Source: Bacteroidaceae bacterium (GTDB taxonomy: Bacteria > Bacteroidota > Bacteroidia > Bacteroidales > Bacteroidaceae). Taken from it: a stretch of 64,000 nt of DNA. Under the pieces are notes generated by a model. That model searched no databases. It saw only the letters and a program-made list of their open reading frames with translations, and was not told the origin of the DNA. The stretch lies in assembly GCA_017416805.1 (NCBI GenBank), contig JAFQBB010000026.1, positions 1 through 64,000 on the forward strand, written 5' to 3'. The position numbers and the translations under genes are program-made. Below, one piece after another: positions 55,438 through 64,000 of the stretch (its first letter is position 1; each line of letters opens with the position of its first letter).

Positions 55438-56346
55438 TTATTTCAGGGCCATGGTGCAGGCCAACACAAGGCTATAATACTTAGAATCGTCGGAATCGGC
55501 TCTTGAAGGCAACACTACGGGAGCTGTTGTACCTGTAAGCATACCGGCCATACAGGCCTGCCCAAAAAGCGAAATGGCTTTATAAAAAGTATTACTTGAT
55601 TCAATATTTGGAAAAATAAGCAAATCAGCATTGCCCACAACTGTCGATTCAATACCCTTCACCTGTCCACTATGAGGGTCGCATGCAGTTTTTGCATCCA
55701 TCGGACCATCTATTTTCAGACGCCCATACAATCCCTTCCGCGCGCGTTCCTTTAATATTACATATCCTAATGTATGTGGAAACTTGCCATTTATTTTCTC
55801 CGTGCAATGAATAAGTGCTACCTGTGGTTCTTCAATACCCAACCGATTACAAACCGTCAAATCATACTTCAACATTGCCTCAAAATGAGACACGCGTGGC
55901 CGAGGTACTACAGCAGCATCTGAAAACAACAACAGTTTATGGTACGTAGGCAATTGGGCAACCGTCACATGACTCAGCACCTGTCCAGGAGGCAATAATC
56001 CCTCTTCTTTATTCAATACAGCCCGCAATAACACATCAGTGTTCAGAGTACCCTTCATCAGCACATCCGCTTCCCCCCTATGCACCAAAGAAACGGCCAT
56101 ACGAGCACATTCAGCGGTATCTTCACCCACATATAGAGTTACCCGATCAGGATATTGTTGCCGGATTTGACCGGCCACAAATTCATGAGCCTCATCTACA
56201 ATCAAAACAAAATCAGCTATACCTTCACTGAGACTACGCAATACGACATGAAGTGTATGATCATCGTGCGGACAAGCAACTGCTATACGTCGGCGCATGT
56301 GCTGATTATGCAAGCTTTCTATCAATTTGTCAAATGTCTGAGCCAT
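55438..56346 (-). CDS. ptb: Phosphate butyryltransferase
   Basis: 302 residues. PTA/PTB family fold with the phosphate/CoA-binding DVLMKGTLNTDVLLRAVL and GPMDAKTACD segments, and the closing GTTAPVVLPSRADSDDSK seen in these enzymes. It transfers the acyl group from butyryl- (or branched acyl-) CoA to phosphate, feeding Buk for ATP formation. It is the first gene of a two-gene operon. The 5' side faces the tRNA-His gene at 84 bp. Confidence 0.93.
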   Translation of the reverse strand: MAQTFDKLIESLHNQHMRRRIAVACPHDDHTLHVVLRSLSEGIADFVLIVDEAHEFVAGQIRQQYPDRVTLYVGEDTAECARMAVSLVHRGEADVLMKGTLNTDVLLRAVLNKEEGLLPPGQVLSHVTVAQLPTYHKLLLFSDAAVVPRPRVSHFEAMLKYDLTVCNRLGIEEPQVALIHCTEKINGKFPHTLGYVILKERARKGLYGRLKIDGPMDAKTACDPHSGQVKGIESTVVGNADLLIFPNIESSNTFYKAISLFGQACMAGMLTGTTAPVVLPSRADSDDSKYYSLVLACTMALK

Positions 56347-56429
56347 TGTGTGTGTGTCTTTCTCTTCTTAAATTATCTCAAGGCCAAAACCTGCAAAAGA
56401 AAAAGCCCTGCAAATTTGCAAGGCTTCTT

Positions 56430-56507
56430 TGGGGTGACTAGTGGGATTCGAACCCACGACATTCAGAACCACAATCTGACGCTCTAACCGACTGAACTAT
56501 AGTCACC
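56430..56507 (-). tRNA. tRNA-His (anticodon GTG)
   Basis: Read on the minus strand: acceptor GGTGACTA pairs with TAGTCACC, the extra G at position -1 facing C73 as expected for tRNA-His. The D arm (AGTTCAGTCGGTTAGAGC), anticodon stem TCAGA/TCTGA with loop TTGTGGT, and GGTTCGAATCC T arm are all present. A CCA is encoded (56430-56432). Confidence 0.95.
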
Positions 56508-56583
56508 ATATAACGTGCTTTCCTTGAAAAGCGATGCAAAGGTACGGCTTATTATTGAATCCTGCAAACTTTGAGAGATGTTT

Positions 56584-57720
56584 TTACTTAAAAAAATATT
56601 CCTTTATATCTATATTGTTCTTTTTGAACAGATTGCGGGCCTTCTGTAAAAACGTTGAAAGACGACTTTTTTCTTCGGGGGTGATGCCTTCGGGTGGATT
56701 GGCCGCTGGATAAAGCAAATAATTACCACCTCCACGCAAAGAGGGACGTGATGTCCAAACCAAGCTATATGAGCAATCGGCCAAAGCCGTGATATGTCCG
56801 ATTCTTTTCAATTCCAACTTCAACATGGCTCCGCCATCAGTATTGGGAGCGGACATATTAGAAATATAATTTCCTAAGGAATAGACAACCACATGACGGG
56901 CAGCGGTATAATCATCCGGCCGGATTTCCATTGGTTGAAGCACATGGGGATGACCTCCAATGACATGATCAACACCCTGAGCTATGAGCCAATCAGCCAT
57001 CTGACGCTCCTGATACTCAGGAAGCATGCGATACTCTATCCCCCAATGCATGCAAGCAATAATCACATCAGCCTTTTGCATACGGGCCTTACGAATATCC
57101 TCCATGATTTGAGTTTTATCAATATAGTTGACTATATTAGGCGCTTGCGCCTCTATACCGTTGGTCGCATAGGTATAGGCAAGCAAAGCTATACGGAAAC
57201 CATTACGTTCGATAATTAAAGGATAACGCGACTCCCTATCAGACTTGTCGGTATAAGTACCGACAGAAGGTATCTGCAATGAATCAAGCACACGGATGGT
57301 TCTTTCCAACCCTTTCTGACGTCGGTCAAGACAATGATTATTAGCCGTCAGGAGGACATCGAATCCGGCTTCTTTGACGGCCTGAGCATATTCGTCAGGA
57401 GCACTGAACTGAGGATAACCCCGATACGGACGTCCTGCCAAAGTGACCTCCAGGTTGGCGATAGCCACATCAGCACGGCTCACCTCCTCCTTGACATACT
57501 GGAAGCATGGTGTGTAATCATACGAACCATCCGGCCTACGAGCTGCATCAATCTGCCCTTGATGTTGCATCAAGTCACCGGCAAAGAGCAAGGTGATACG
57601 GCCAAATTCCTGAGCGGAAAGGGAAAAAGGGAAAAAGAGGAAAAACAAAAAGGCCCTCCCCCAGCCCCTCCACAAGAAAGGGAAGTAAAATACGTCAAGG
57701 TTCTTATTTCCTTTGCTCAT
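56584..57720 (-). CDS. CapA/PgsA-family metallophosphatase-like protein
   Basis: 378 residues from the ATG at 57720; longer frames add a charged N-terminus with no signal. After a signal-like hydrophobic run (FLFFLFFPFSLSAQ) comes the CapA domain: LLFAGDLMQHQGQ, IANLEVTLAGRPYRGYPQF, LLTANNHCLDR, IACMHWGIEYR and VIGGHPHVLQPM. This is the metal-binding pattern of calcineurin-like phosphatases in the poly-gamma-glutamate CapA family. In Bacteroidetes its substrate is unknown and no poly-glutamate synthase genes are nearby. The N-terminal residues (WRGWGRAF) are encoded by GC-rich DNA resembling the intergenic GGGGCTGGGGGAGGG repeats, so the signal region may be repeat-derived. Confidence 0.85.
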   Translation of the reverse strand: MSKGNKNLDVFYFPFLWRGWGRAFLFFLFFPFSLSAQEFGRITLLFAGDLMQHQGQIDAARRPDGSYDYTPCFQYVKEEVSRADVAIANLEVTLAGRPYRGYPQFSAPDEYAQAVKEAGFDVLLTANNHCLDRRQKGLERTIRVLDSLQIPSVGTYTDKSDRESRYPLIIERNGFRIALLAYTYATNGIEAQAPNIVNYIDKTQIMEDIRKARMQKADVIIACMHWGIEYRMLPEYQERQMADWLIAQGVDHVIGGHPHVLQPMEIRPDDYTAARHVVVYSLGNYISNMSAPNTDGGAMLKLELKRIGHITALADCSYSLVWTSRPSLRGGGNYLLYPAANPPEGITPEEKSRLSTFLQKARNLFKKNNIDIKEYFFK

Positions 57721-57758
57721 AACAATTACTAAGTCAAAAATGCCATCGTACAATTCCT

Positions 57759-57850
57759 CATCCGCAGATGACGCAGATAACGCAGATAAATTATAATCAT
57801 CTTGGTATAAAAACAAGAAAAATCTGCGTCATCTGCGTCATTTGCGGATG
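57759..57850. repeat. Long palindrome of the CGCAGATGACGCAGAT family
   Basis: CATCCGCAGATGACGCAGAT (57759-57778) and its complement ending CGGATG at 57850 form about 29 paired bases around an AT-rich loop. It lies between folD (3' end at 57899) and the CapA gene (start 57720), and could end the folD transcript. It is followed by GTGAATTATAACACCCTCC, the same right flank as other copies. Confidence 0.75.
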
Positions 57851-57898
57851 AAAAGTGAATTATAACACCCTCCTTTGAGAGAGAGCCTCTTTGTTTCC

Positions 57899-58780
57899 TC
57901 ACTTATATATCTCTTTCTTACCAGCCAAGAGGGTATTCTTCATGAGCGAGCAGATGGTCATAGGACCTACACCTCCAGGCACAGGAGTGATATAGCTACA
58001 CTTGGGAGCCACCTCATCGAAAAGTACATCACCGGTAAGTTTGAATCCCGATTTACGAGAGGCATCCGGGACACGGGTAGTACCGACATCAATGATAACG
58101 GCACCTTCTTTGACCATCTCCGCCTTCACGAAGTTCGGCTGACCAAGAGCCGCGATTATGATATCGGCCTCCTGACACTCCTTCACGAGGTCTTTGCTAC
58201 GGCTATGGCATACGGTCACGGTTGAATCGCCAGGATAAGCCTTCTGCATCATTAGGCTGGCCATGGGTTTGCCCACGATATTACTACGTCCCAACACGAC
58301 ACACTTCTTTCCCTGCGTTTCAATATTGTATCGTTTCAAGAGTTCAAGAATACCATTGGGAGTAGCCGAGATATAACAAGGAAGTCCGATGCTCATACGG
58401 CCTACATTGATAGGATGGAAGCCATCCACATCCTTGCGGTAATCGATTGTCTCGATAACCTTTTGCTCTGAAATGTGTTTAGGCAAAGGAAGTTGCACGA
58501 TGAATCCGTCCACATCGGCATCTTCATTCAGTTCGCGTACCTTAGCAAGCAGTTCTTCCTCTGTCACATCCGCTTCATAACGGATAAGGCTTGACTTGAA
58601 TCCACACACTTCACATGCCTTCACTTTAGCGGCTACATAGGTTTCGCTACCTCCATCATGCCCCACCAAAATGGCGGCCAAATGAGGACGCTTACCACCA
58701 CGAGCCACAATCTCTGCCACTTCGGCGGCAATCTCTTGCTTCACCTGCTCGGCTATTGCTTTTCCGTCTATCAGTTGCAT
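57899..58780 (-). CDS. folD: Methylenetetrahydrofolate dehydrogenase/cyclohydrolase
   Basis: 293 residues, normal for FolD. It oxidises 5,10-methylene-THF and hydrolyses methenyl-THF to 10-formyl-THF in one-carbon metabolism. Seen motifs: the catalytic-Lys region [42 protein letters not shown] (NADP-binding loop) and [16 protein letters not shown]. It is flanked upstream by a remnant of the CTACAAGC repeat and then ffh/TlpA genes in the same direction. Confidence 0.96.
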   Translation of the reverse strand: MQLIDGKAIAEQVKQEIAAEVAEIVARGGKRPHLAAILVGHDGGSETYVAAKVKACEVCGFKSSLIRYEADVTEEELLAKVRELNEDADVDGFIVQLPLPKHISEQKVIETIDYRKDVDGFHPINVGRMSIGLPCYISATPNGILELLKRYNIETQGKKCVVLGRSNIVGKPMASLMMQKAYPGDSTVTVCHSRSKDLVKECQEADIIIAALGQPNFVKAEMVKEGAVIIDVGTTRVPDASRKSGFKLTGDVLFDEVAPKCSYITPVPGGVGPMTICSLMKNTLLAGKKEIYK

Positions 58781-58791
58781 AGTTTTTTCAG

Positions 58792-58860
58792 TTATAAGCT
58801 ACAAGCTACCAGTGATTGCACCGCATGGTCTGGTCACTCGTAGTTCGTAGCTCGTCACTA
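58792..58860. repeat. Short remnant of the GAGCTACGAGTGATGAGC repeat family
   Basis: GTTATAAGCTACAAGCTACC and, in opposite orientation, CACTCGTAGTTCGTAGCTCG lie head to head in the folD/TlpA gap. It is a miniature version of the arrays around the DUF151 gene. Confidence 0.65.
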
Positions 58861-58864
58861 AAAT

Positions 58865-59932
58865 TTATTTTCCAAACATATATTTCTCTACCATAGGTTG
58901 CATGTTGGCGCCGCGCAAGTTTGTACGGTCAAGGATAGTGCCATCAGGACCTATAAGCATGATGCAAGGGATACCCTGTACGCCATAAAGCTTGGTAGCC
59001 GTCTCGTTAGAGTCAATAATCTGAGGCCAAGTAATCTTCTCTGCCTCCATAGCAGGAGCCAGATTTTCAATCTTATCCCATACATAGATGCCAAGTACGG
59101 TCAGCCCTTTGTCCTTGTAAAGGTTATAAAGATTAGCCAGATTAGGAATCTCGCGCTTGCAAGGGCCGCACCAGCTTGCCCACATATCCACGAGCACATA
59201 GTTCCCCTTGCCCACATAGTCAGAGAGAGAAACGGGGTTGCCATTGATGTCAGTACCCTTGATGTCCACATAAAGCTGACCAACGGAAGTAGTCTTTTGG
59301 GCCTCCAATGTCTCTTTCATAGTAGAAACACGCTTGGTTGACAAGAGCCAAGGACCGAATCCGTTCATCAAATCCAATTGTTCATCGGTATTCATCACCG
59401 TCATGAACTGAGTGAGCACATAACCGACAGGGTCATTCTTGTGTGTCTGATAAGCCTCAATCACCTGCTGTTTGAAGCGAGGTACCCATTCGGTCTCACA
59501 CACGCCTGCCCACTCTTCCCTACTTCCTTCATATTTCTCGTAAGCAGCATAATAAGCATTGTCCAAGCTATCCATCGAAGTTATTATACAGCCCAATTCT
59601 TCATTCAAGGGGGTTCCAGAACTGTTTCCATTGTCGGCTATAACAGTTTTTCCTCTCTCTAAAACAAATATCAATTGAGTGTTTTGACCGTCCAAGGAAA
59701 CACCTGCAACGATAGCTGTATCAACTTGCCCCTCAAAAGTAAACTCAGTACCGTCAACTACGGTACTATCCAAAATCACACCCTTATCTACATCCATGAT
59801 GTAAATAGTTTTTCCATTAAAAGTCGAATCGGGCAACGGACCTGTCACGGTATAGCCCTTGGGAGCAGAATTGCAAGCTGCAAGAATGGCAATCAAGCTA
59901 ATCAAGCCCCACGATAAAACATTCTTTCTCAT
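58865..59932 (-). CDS. TlpA-type thioredoxin lipoprotein (DUF4369 + AhpC/TSA-like)
   Basis: 355 residues with lipobox ILAAC (Cys20). The N-terminal DUF4369-like beta region (YTVTGPLPDSTFNGKTIYIM) and a helical linker precede a thioredoxin fold with redox motif WASWCGPCKREIPN. The proline loop GIPCIMLIGPDG is also present. It is expected to reduce periplasmic or surface-side disulfides. Such proteins are abundant in Bacteroidetes and their partners are mostly unknown. It lies 35 bp downstream of ffh and may be co-transcribed. Confidence 0.9.
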   Translation of the reverse strand: MRKNVLSWGLISLIAILAACNSAPKGYTVTGPLPDSTFNGKTIYIMDVDKGVILDSTVVDGTEFTFEGQVDTAIVAGVSLDGQNTQLIFVLERGKTVIADNGNSSGTPLNEELGCIITSMDSLDNAYYAAYEKYEGSREEWAGVCETEWVPRFKQQVIEAYQTHKNDPVGYVLTQFMTVMNTDEQLDLMNGFGPWLLSTKRVSTMKETLEAQKTTSVGQLYVDIKGTDINGNPVSLSDYVGKGNYVLVDMWASWCGPCKREIPNLANLYNLYKDKGLTVLGIYVWDKIENLAPAMEAEKITWPQIIDSNETATKLYGVQGIPCIMLIGPDGTILDRTNLRGANMQPMVEKYMFGK

Positions 59933-59967
59933 ATCATTTTAAAAAAATATAGTTAATACTCTGAATA

Positions 59968-61329
59968 TTATCTTCCAAACTTCGGCATGTTCGGCATTTT
60001 AGGCATCTTGCCCATCATCTTGGCCATATTTCCGCCTGTCACCATCTTCATCATCTTACGTGTCTGGTCGAATTGCTTGATCAGACGGTTCACCTCCTGA
60101 AGACTGGTGCCACTACCCTTAGCGATACGTTGGCGACGGCTTCCGTTCAAGATTTCGGGATTGGTACGTTCTTTCGGAGTCATGGAGTAAATGATGGCTT
60201 CGATACCCTTAAAAGCATCATCATCAATGTCTATATCCTTGATAGCCTTGCCCACACCAGGAATCATGCTGGCCAAGTCCTTGATGTTACCCATCTTCTT
60301 TATCTGTTGGATTTGGCCAAGGAAATCATTGAAGTCGAACTGGTTCTTCTGAATCTTCTTCTGAAGGCGTTTGGCCTCCTCTTCATCAAACTGCTCCTGA
60401 GCACGCTCCACCAATGACACGATATCACCCATGCCAAGGATACGGTCGGCCATACGTGAAGGATGGAATTGGTCGATAGCTTCCATCTTCTCACCCGTAC
60501 CCACAAATTTGATGGGCTTGTTGACTACCGTACGGATACTGAGGGCAGCACCACCACGAGTATCACCATCAAGTTTGGTAAGTACTACACCATCGAAGTC
60601 AAGGCGTTCATTGAACTCGCGAGCTGTATTGACGGCATCCTGACCGGTCATTGAATCCACCACAAACAATGTCTCGGAAGGATTGATGGCACTCTTGATA
60701 GCCGCAATCTCCTGCATCATCTGCTCATCGATAGCCAAGCGACCGGCTGTATCGACAATTACCACATCGTATCCCTTGACCTTGGCCTCGCGGATAGCAT
60801 TTTGAGCAATCTCTACCGGATTCTTGCTTTCAAGTTCACAATACACAGGTACATCAATCTGCTCACCAAGCACACGCAACTGCTCGATAGCCGCCGGACG
60901 ATATACGTCGCAAGCCGTCAGGAGCGGACGACGATTCTTCTTTGTCTTCAGCATCAAAGCCAGCTTGCCAGAGAAAGTAGTCTTACCCGACCCCTGAAGA
61001 CCCGACATCAGGATGACAGCAGGTTGTCCGACCTGCCCTTTTATATTAATCTCGGCCGTTTCGCCACCCATCAGTTGGGCCAATTCGTCATGCACAATCT
61101 TCACCATCAACTGGCTGGGCTTCACGGCGGTGAGCACATTCTGGCCGAGAGCCTTCTGCTTGACCGTATCGGTAAAGGTCTTGGCCACTTTATAATTGAC
61201 GTCGGCATCGAGCAATGCCTTACGCACATCTTTCAGGGTCTCCGAAACGTTGACTTCGGTGATTTTTCCCTCACCTTTCAGGATTTTGAACGAGCGTTCA
61301 AGTCTTTCGCTAAGATTTTCAAACAGCAT
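59968..61329 (-). CDS. ffh: Signal recognition particle protein Ffh
   Basis: 453 residues. It binds the SRP RNA and signal sequences of inner-membrane proteins and docks with FtsY. NG domain: GLQGSGKTTFSGKLA (P-loop), DVYRPAAIEQL, VDTAGRLAIDEQMM and TKLDGDTRGGAALS. The M domain carries GSGTSLQEVNRLIKQF and a Met-rich end (MMKMVTGGNMAKMMGKMPKM). The promoter is not clear because repeat DNA starts about 100 bp upstream. Confidence 0.97.
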   Translation of the reverse strand: MLFENLSERLERSFKILKGEGKITEVNVSETLKDVRKALLDADVNYKVAKTFTDTVKQKALGQNVLTAVKPSQLMVKIVHDELAQLMGGETAEINIKGQVGQPAVILMSGLQGSGKTTFSGKLALMLKTKKNRRPLLTACDVYRPAAIEQLRVLGEQIDVPVYCELESKNPVEIAQNAIREAKVKGYDVVIVDTAGRLAIDEQMMQEIAAIKSAINPSETLFVVDSMTGQDAVNTAREFNERLDFDGVVLTKLDGDTRGGAALSIRTVVNKPIKFVGTGEKMEAIDQFHPSRMADRILGMGDIVSLVERAQEQFDEEEAKRLQKKIQKNQFDFNDFLGQIQQIKKMGNIKDLASMIPGVGKAIKDIDIDDDAFKGIEAIIYSMTPKERTNPEILNGSRRQRIAKGSGTSLQEVNRLIKQFDQTRKMMKMVTGGNMAKMMGKMPKMPNMPKFGR

Positions 61330-61432
61330 ATTTATTTGTTTTTTCGATTGTCTAAAGAATATTTCTCAAGAGGAGTTTTTACCCTCTACCTAATTATATT
61401 TATTTGAGTTTCGCAAGTAATTCTTTCCAAAC

Positions 61433-61665
61433 TCCCTCCCCCCTTCGGGGTACTCCCTCTATAAACAGAGGGAGAGTTTCGGGTGCTCACCTGCCTGTCG
61501 TTTGCGACAGGGTAGTGGGGATGTTTTTCTGAGCGACCCACTAAGTTGCCTCAATCTTCTTCCGCCTGTGCTCCCGGAGCTCCTCCTCTGTTCATAGCGA
61601 TTGCGAGCTGGCACAGCAATCGGGGAGCTTTAGCGACGGGGTCCGAGGGGAACCGCTTGCGGTGG
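61433..61665. repeat. GC-rich repeat related to 22447-22850
   Basis: Contains ACTCCCTCTATAAACAGAGG, CTGAGCGACCCACTAAGTTG, GTGCTCCCGGAGCTCCTCC and TCTGTTCATAG in the same order as the copies near 22.5 kb, plus an insertion of TTGCGAGCTGGCACAGCAAT. It occupies most of the gap between ffh and the C10 peptidase gene (61330-61868). The remainder is AT-rich and carries the promoter. Confidence 0.7.
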
Positions 61666-61832
61666 AGGAGTTAGGTTTCTACTTGCGAAACTTGAATTAT
61701 ATTTATTTGAGGGCGCAAAATTACGAAAAATAAATCACTTTTTCTCCCCTGTCTGAAAAATATTTTTCTCAGGTAGGGGAGAAAAAAAGTAAAGGTTAAT
61801 GAGAAAAATTTCTCTTTCAGGGAAAATATGAC

Positions 61833-61840
61833 TACATTTG
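61833..61840 (+). promoter_or_regulatory. -7 box TACATTTG
   Basis: Exact TAnnTTTG match 28 bp before the C10 peptidase start. Confidence 0.65.
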
Positions 61841-61868
61841 CCCCCACATTCAAACGTAACGTAACATA

Positions 61869-63356
61869 ATGAGCCGTTTTTTACATTCCCTCTTCATACT
61901 CTTGTCCGTATGGATACCTTACATAGGCAAAGCACAGGAAAACAAGGCTGACATCCCACCTGAAATCCAACCATTGTTGGGCGGACGCGTATGGGGACAA
62001 AAAGCACCTTTCAACAACCAGTGTCCTAAATTCAATTCTGACAAAAGGCCACCCACCGGATGTGTGGCTACGGCCATGGCACAAATTATGGCGCACCACA
62101 AGCACCCTCTCAAAGGGGTAAAGGATGTCAGTTACCGGCTTCCCACCATGAATGAACACCTGCTCACTTTCATCAAGAATCAGACATACGATTGGAAAAA
62201 TATGCTTGACTCTTACAACGAAGGAACAGCATATACCTCCACACAAAGCCATGCTGTTGCAAGACTGATGTATCATGCCGGTGTGTGTGTCTATACCGAC
62301 TATACACACGAAGTCAGCACCGCCTTCGACACCGAAGCGGTAAGAGCCATGGTGGAGAATTTTCTTTATGATGACGAAATACGCCTGATACGCCGTTCGG
62401 ATCACTCCTCTCACGAATGGGAAGAGGTGATACAGAAGAATCTCCGAGAGGGAAAACCCGTATATTATAGCGGAAGCAATCCTGACAATCAAGACCGGCA
62501 CACATTTGTCATTGACGGAATGGACAAAGAGGGCCGCTATCATGTGAATTGGGGATGGAACGGCACACACAACGGCTATTACCACATAGACGCGCTCATG
62601 CCTGAAGGAAACAGCATCCGCGACTACTCACACCATGCCCATGCCATCGTAAACATACATCCGGCAGACAGCATTGAGGACAAGACAAACACCAACATGG
62701 GGGCCACTCCGATAAACCTCACCATCAGTTCTGACAATACAAGTCGCAATGAAAGTATGACACTCTGCATCGCAATGCTAAAAAATCTTCACCACCTCAA
62801 TTTCTCGGGAGAAATCCAACCTTACCTGACAAATGAGGCAGATGTTTTCCTGACATCCGTAGGAACCCCCTTCAAGACTTCACTCCCCACGGGAAACGGA
62901 CGAAGTGATACGATAAAAATGACATTCAACATCCCCGACTCTATCCCTGATGGCACTTACCGCCTATATGCGGGCATCCGGCAAAAAGGCCACCAGACAT
63001 GGGATTACATCAGAGGACAAAGAGGCGACAATCCATCAAAATACCATTACTACACCATTTGCATCAAAAACAACATTTTGACTACGGACAAAGTCTTCCC
63101 CTCATTTGCCCCCACACCTTCAAAAGAGAATTGGGGCACCCTTCGGATAATCAAAAACTCATTTCTGCATTTTACCCCACACTCCGACATAAAGAGATGG
63201 CAAACAGTCTCTTCACAAGGCCACCTGTTCGACCAAGGAAAAGGTAACTCTCCCACCCTCCTCATTGATATACATCATTATCCTGCAGGGATTTATCTGT
63301 TACAAGGTATCGGGAAAGACGGAAAAATGTATATGATGAAGTTTTTGAAACAATAA
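61869..63356 (+). CDS. C10 family cysteine peptidase (streptopain-like) without a propeptide
   Basis: 495 residues. The signal peptide (cleavage near GKAQ, residue 23) is followed almost at once by the mature enzyme start (IQPLLGGRVWGQKAPFNNQC). Streptopain has a propeptide of over 100 residues here. The catalytic Cys is in PPTGCVATAMAQIM (Cys65) and the His in DRHTFVIDGM (His211), followed by YHVNWGWNGTHNGYY. The C-terminal half (about 270-420) is beta-rich, and the last 75 residues resemble a T9SS-type tail (HYPAGIYLLQGIGKDGKMYM). It is probably an exported protease. Regulation by a separate inhibitor is possible, but none is encoded nearby. Confidence 0.88.
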   Translation: MSRFLHSLFILLSVWIPYIGKAQENKADIPPEIQPLLGGRVWGQKAPFNNQCPKFNSDKRPPTGCVATAMAQIMAHHKHPLKGVKDVSYRLPTMNEHLLTFIKNQTYDWKNMLDSYNEGTAYTSTQSHAVARLMYHAGVCVYTDYTHEVSTAFDTEAVRAMVENFLYDDEIRLIRRSDHSSHEWEEVIQKNLREGKPVYYSGSNPDNQDRHTFVIDGMDKEGRYHVNWGWNGTHNGYYHIDALMPEGNSIRDYSHHAHAIVNIHPADSIEDKTNTNMGATPINLTISSDNTSRNESMTLCIAMLKNLHHLNFSGEIQPYLTNEADVFLTSVGTPFKTSLPTGNGRSDTIKMTFNIPDSIPDGTYRLYAGIRQKGHQTWDYIRGQRGDNPSKYHYYTICIKNNILTTDKVFPSFAPTPSKENWGTLRIIKNSFLHFTPHSDIKRWQTVSSQGHLFDQGKGNSPTLLIDIHHYPAGIYLLQGIGKDGKMYMMKFLKQ

Positions 63357-63371
63357 AAAAAAGAAAGAAAA

Positions 63372-63403
63372 TTTGGACATATTCAATATATTCAATATTT
63401 TTG
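63372..63403 (+). promoter_or_regulatory. Full -33/-7 promoter (TTTG, 20 bp, TATTTTTG)
   Basis: TTTG at 63372-63375 and TATTTTTG at 63396-63403, with the spacing expected of Bacteroidetes sigma-ABfr promoters. The start of transcription should be near 63408-63410. No start codon with a plausible gene follows, which points to an RNA product. Confidence 0.65.
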
Positions 63404-63407
63404 CACA

Positions 63408-63680
63408 GGATTTTGGAAGAGGTAAGACACTTCCGCTACCAACGTAAGGGAAGCGCCCTTCGTTTATACATTTTAGGGGTATTGAGCTTTTAGCTCTTGT
63501 TCTCTCATCTTGAACACCGCCAAATATTCAAAACCCGTGAGAACAAGTGACTGGGGGTTCACGTCGTATGTAGGCGTGAACCATCCTTTGCTTGTATGGG
63601 TAAGGCTGCTTGGCGGTGGCCAAAGATGAAACGAGCACCGGATGGTTACGCCTTTCTTGTATATATCCACCAATAACAGT
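63408..63680 (+). ncRNA. Candidate structured non-coding RNA
   Basis: Pairings found: CTTCC/GGAAG (63430-63434 with 63449-63453), GAGCT/AGCTC (63484-63496), CTTGTTCTC/GAGAACAAG (63496-63504 with 63539-63547) and GGTTCACG/CGTGAACC (63556-63563 with 63575-63582). A competing AGGCGTGAACCATCC / GGATGGTTACGCCT pairing (63572-63586 with 63640-63653) also exists. CACCGCCAA (63515-63523) pairs with TTGGCGGTG (63610-63618) across the other stem, giving a pseudoknot. A good promoter lies just upstream. I do not recognise it as tmRNA, RNase P RNA, SRP RNA or a known riboswitch; 6S or a lineage-specific RNA is possible. Confidence 0.55.
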
Positions 63681-63833
63681 TTAATATATGTTTAATACGG
63701 AAAGGTAGAATCCAAATGCAAGAAGTATGTATTTTTGCAAAAAGAAAATAATAAGGGAATAATAATTTTAAAGAATAAAGGAATAGAACTTGAATAACTG
63801 AAGTTTACACAAACATCTGTACACAACCTTGAA

Positions 63834-63888
63834 AATCCCTTTTCCATATCAGAAAACCAAACTATGCATTCTGACAGGAAAAGGGATT
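63834..63888. repeat. 12-bp perfect inverted repeat AATCCCTTTTCC/GGAAAAGGGATT
   Basis: Arms at 63834-63845 and 63877-63888, with an inner CAGAA/TTCTG pairing. On the minus strand a short T-rich stretch follows. It could be a terminator for a gene to the right of the window. Apart from a second TATTTTTG box at 63730-63737 I see nothing else in 63690-64000. Confidence 0.55.
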
Positions 63889-64000
63889 GTACAAAGATGG
63901 TAACCTTCATAAAGCAATAAGGGCACAAGGTTAATCCTACCCAAAAACATGTTTGTCAACATATCGGACAAAATAATGGGAATAACATTCTTTTGTCAGA

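Noticed and set aside
63473-63673. 66-residue minus-strand frame
   Set aside because: It lies antisense to a promoter-led, strongly base-paired region; the RNA explanation fits better, though a conserved small protein is not excluded.

Overview
The window reads as a chromosomal segment of a gut Bacteroidales (Bacteroides/Phocaeicola/Prevotella type). The evidence is two SusC/SusD pairs, Cys-lipobox signal peptides, T9SS-like C-terminal tails, genes preceded by the Bacteroidetes -7 box TAnnTTTG, and pectin-degrading enzymes. The species cannot be fixed from sequence alone. I see no transposase gene, prophage, CRISPR array or rRNA; one tRNA (His) is present.

Layout. 1-760: non-coding, rich in short inverted repeats, ending in a terminator. 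761-8119 (minus): a pectin/rhamnogalacturonan operon (GH105, a multidomain PL1 pectate lyase, an (alpha/alpha)6-type glycosidase lipoprotein) with a MITE-like element between the last two genes. 8607-14176: housekeeping genes: gapA, a GMP synthetase whose glutaminase domain is degenerate, rsmE, a DUF151 nuclease-like gene boxed between two opposed repeat arrays, and a lytic transglycosylase. 14261-24831: a Dna2-like nuclease-helicase, a dihydroorotate dehydrogenase-like protein without the usual catalytic loop, a large secreted protein of unknown role, and an AAA-ATPase/PD-(D/E)XK protein lying among decayed repeat elements.

25663-43752 (minus) is a seven-gene block: FAS1 lipoprotein, SusC, SusD, FAS1, FAS1, SusC, SusD. 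It has no carbohydrate-active enzyme. Upstream of it, and separated by a strong terminator, lies a 2273-residue pectin methylesterase (43992-50813). Together with the 761-8119 operon this points to pectin use: the methylesterase de-esterifies, PL1 cleaves, GH105 removes unsaturated uronates. What the FAS1/SusCD block binds or imports is inferred only from position.

51257-63356: fabG-lolA pair, nhaA, ptb-buk, tRNA-His, a CapA-family protein, folD, a TlpA-type thioredoxin lipoprotein, ffh, and a C10 cysteine peptidase without a visible propeptide. The last 640 bases hold a promoter followed by a strongly structured stretch that is probably a small RNA.

The intergenic DNA is unusual: several dispersed repeat families (palindromes built on CGCGGATGACGCAGAT, a heptamer array, GAGCTACGAGTGATGAGC arrays, 126-bp tandem units, and a recurring terminal motif TTATTGGTGTCCGGTAA) fill most gaps. 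The best candidates for something new are the truncated GMP synthetase with its structured leader, the FAS1-SusCD operon, the invertible-looking DUF151 cassette, and the RNA near 63408-63680.
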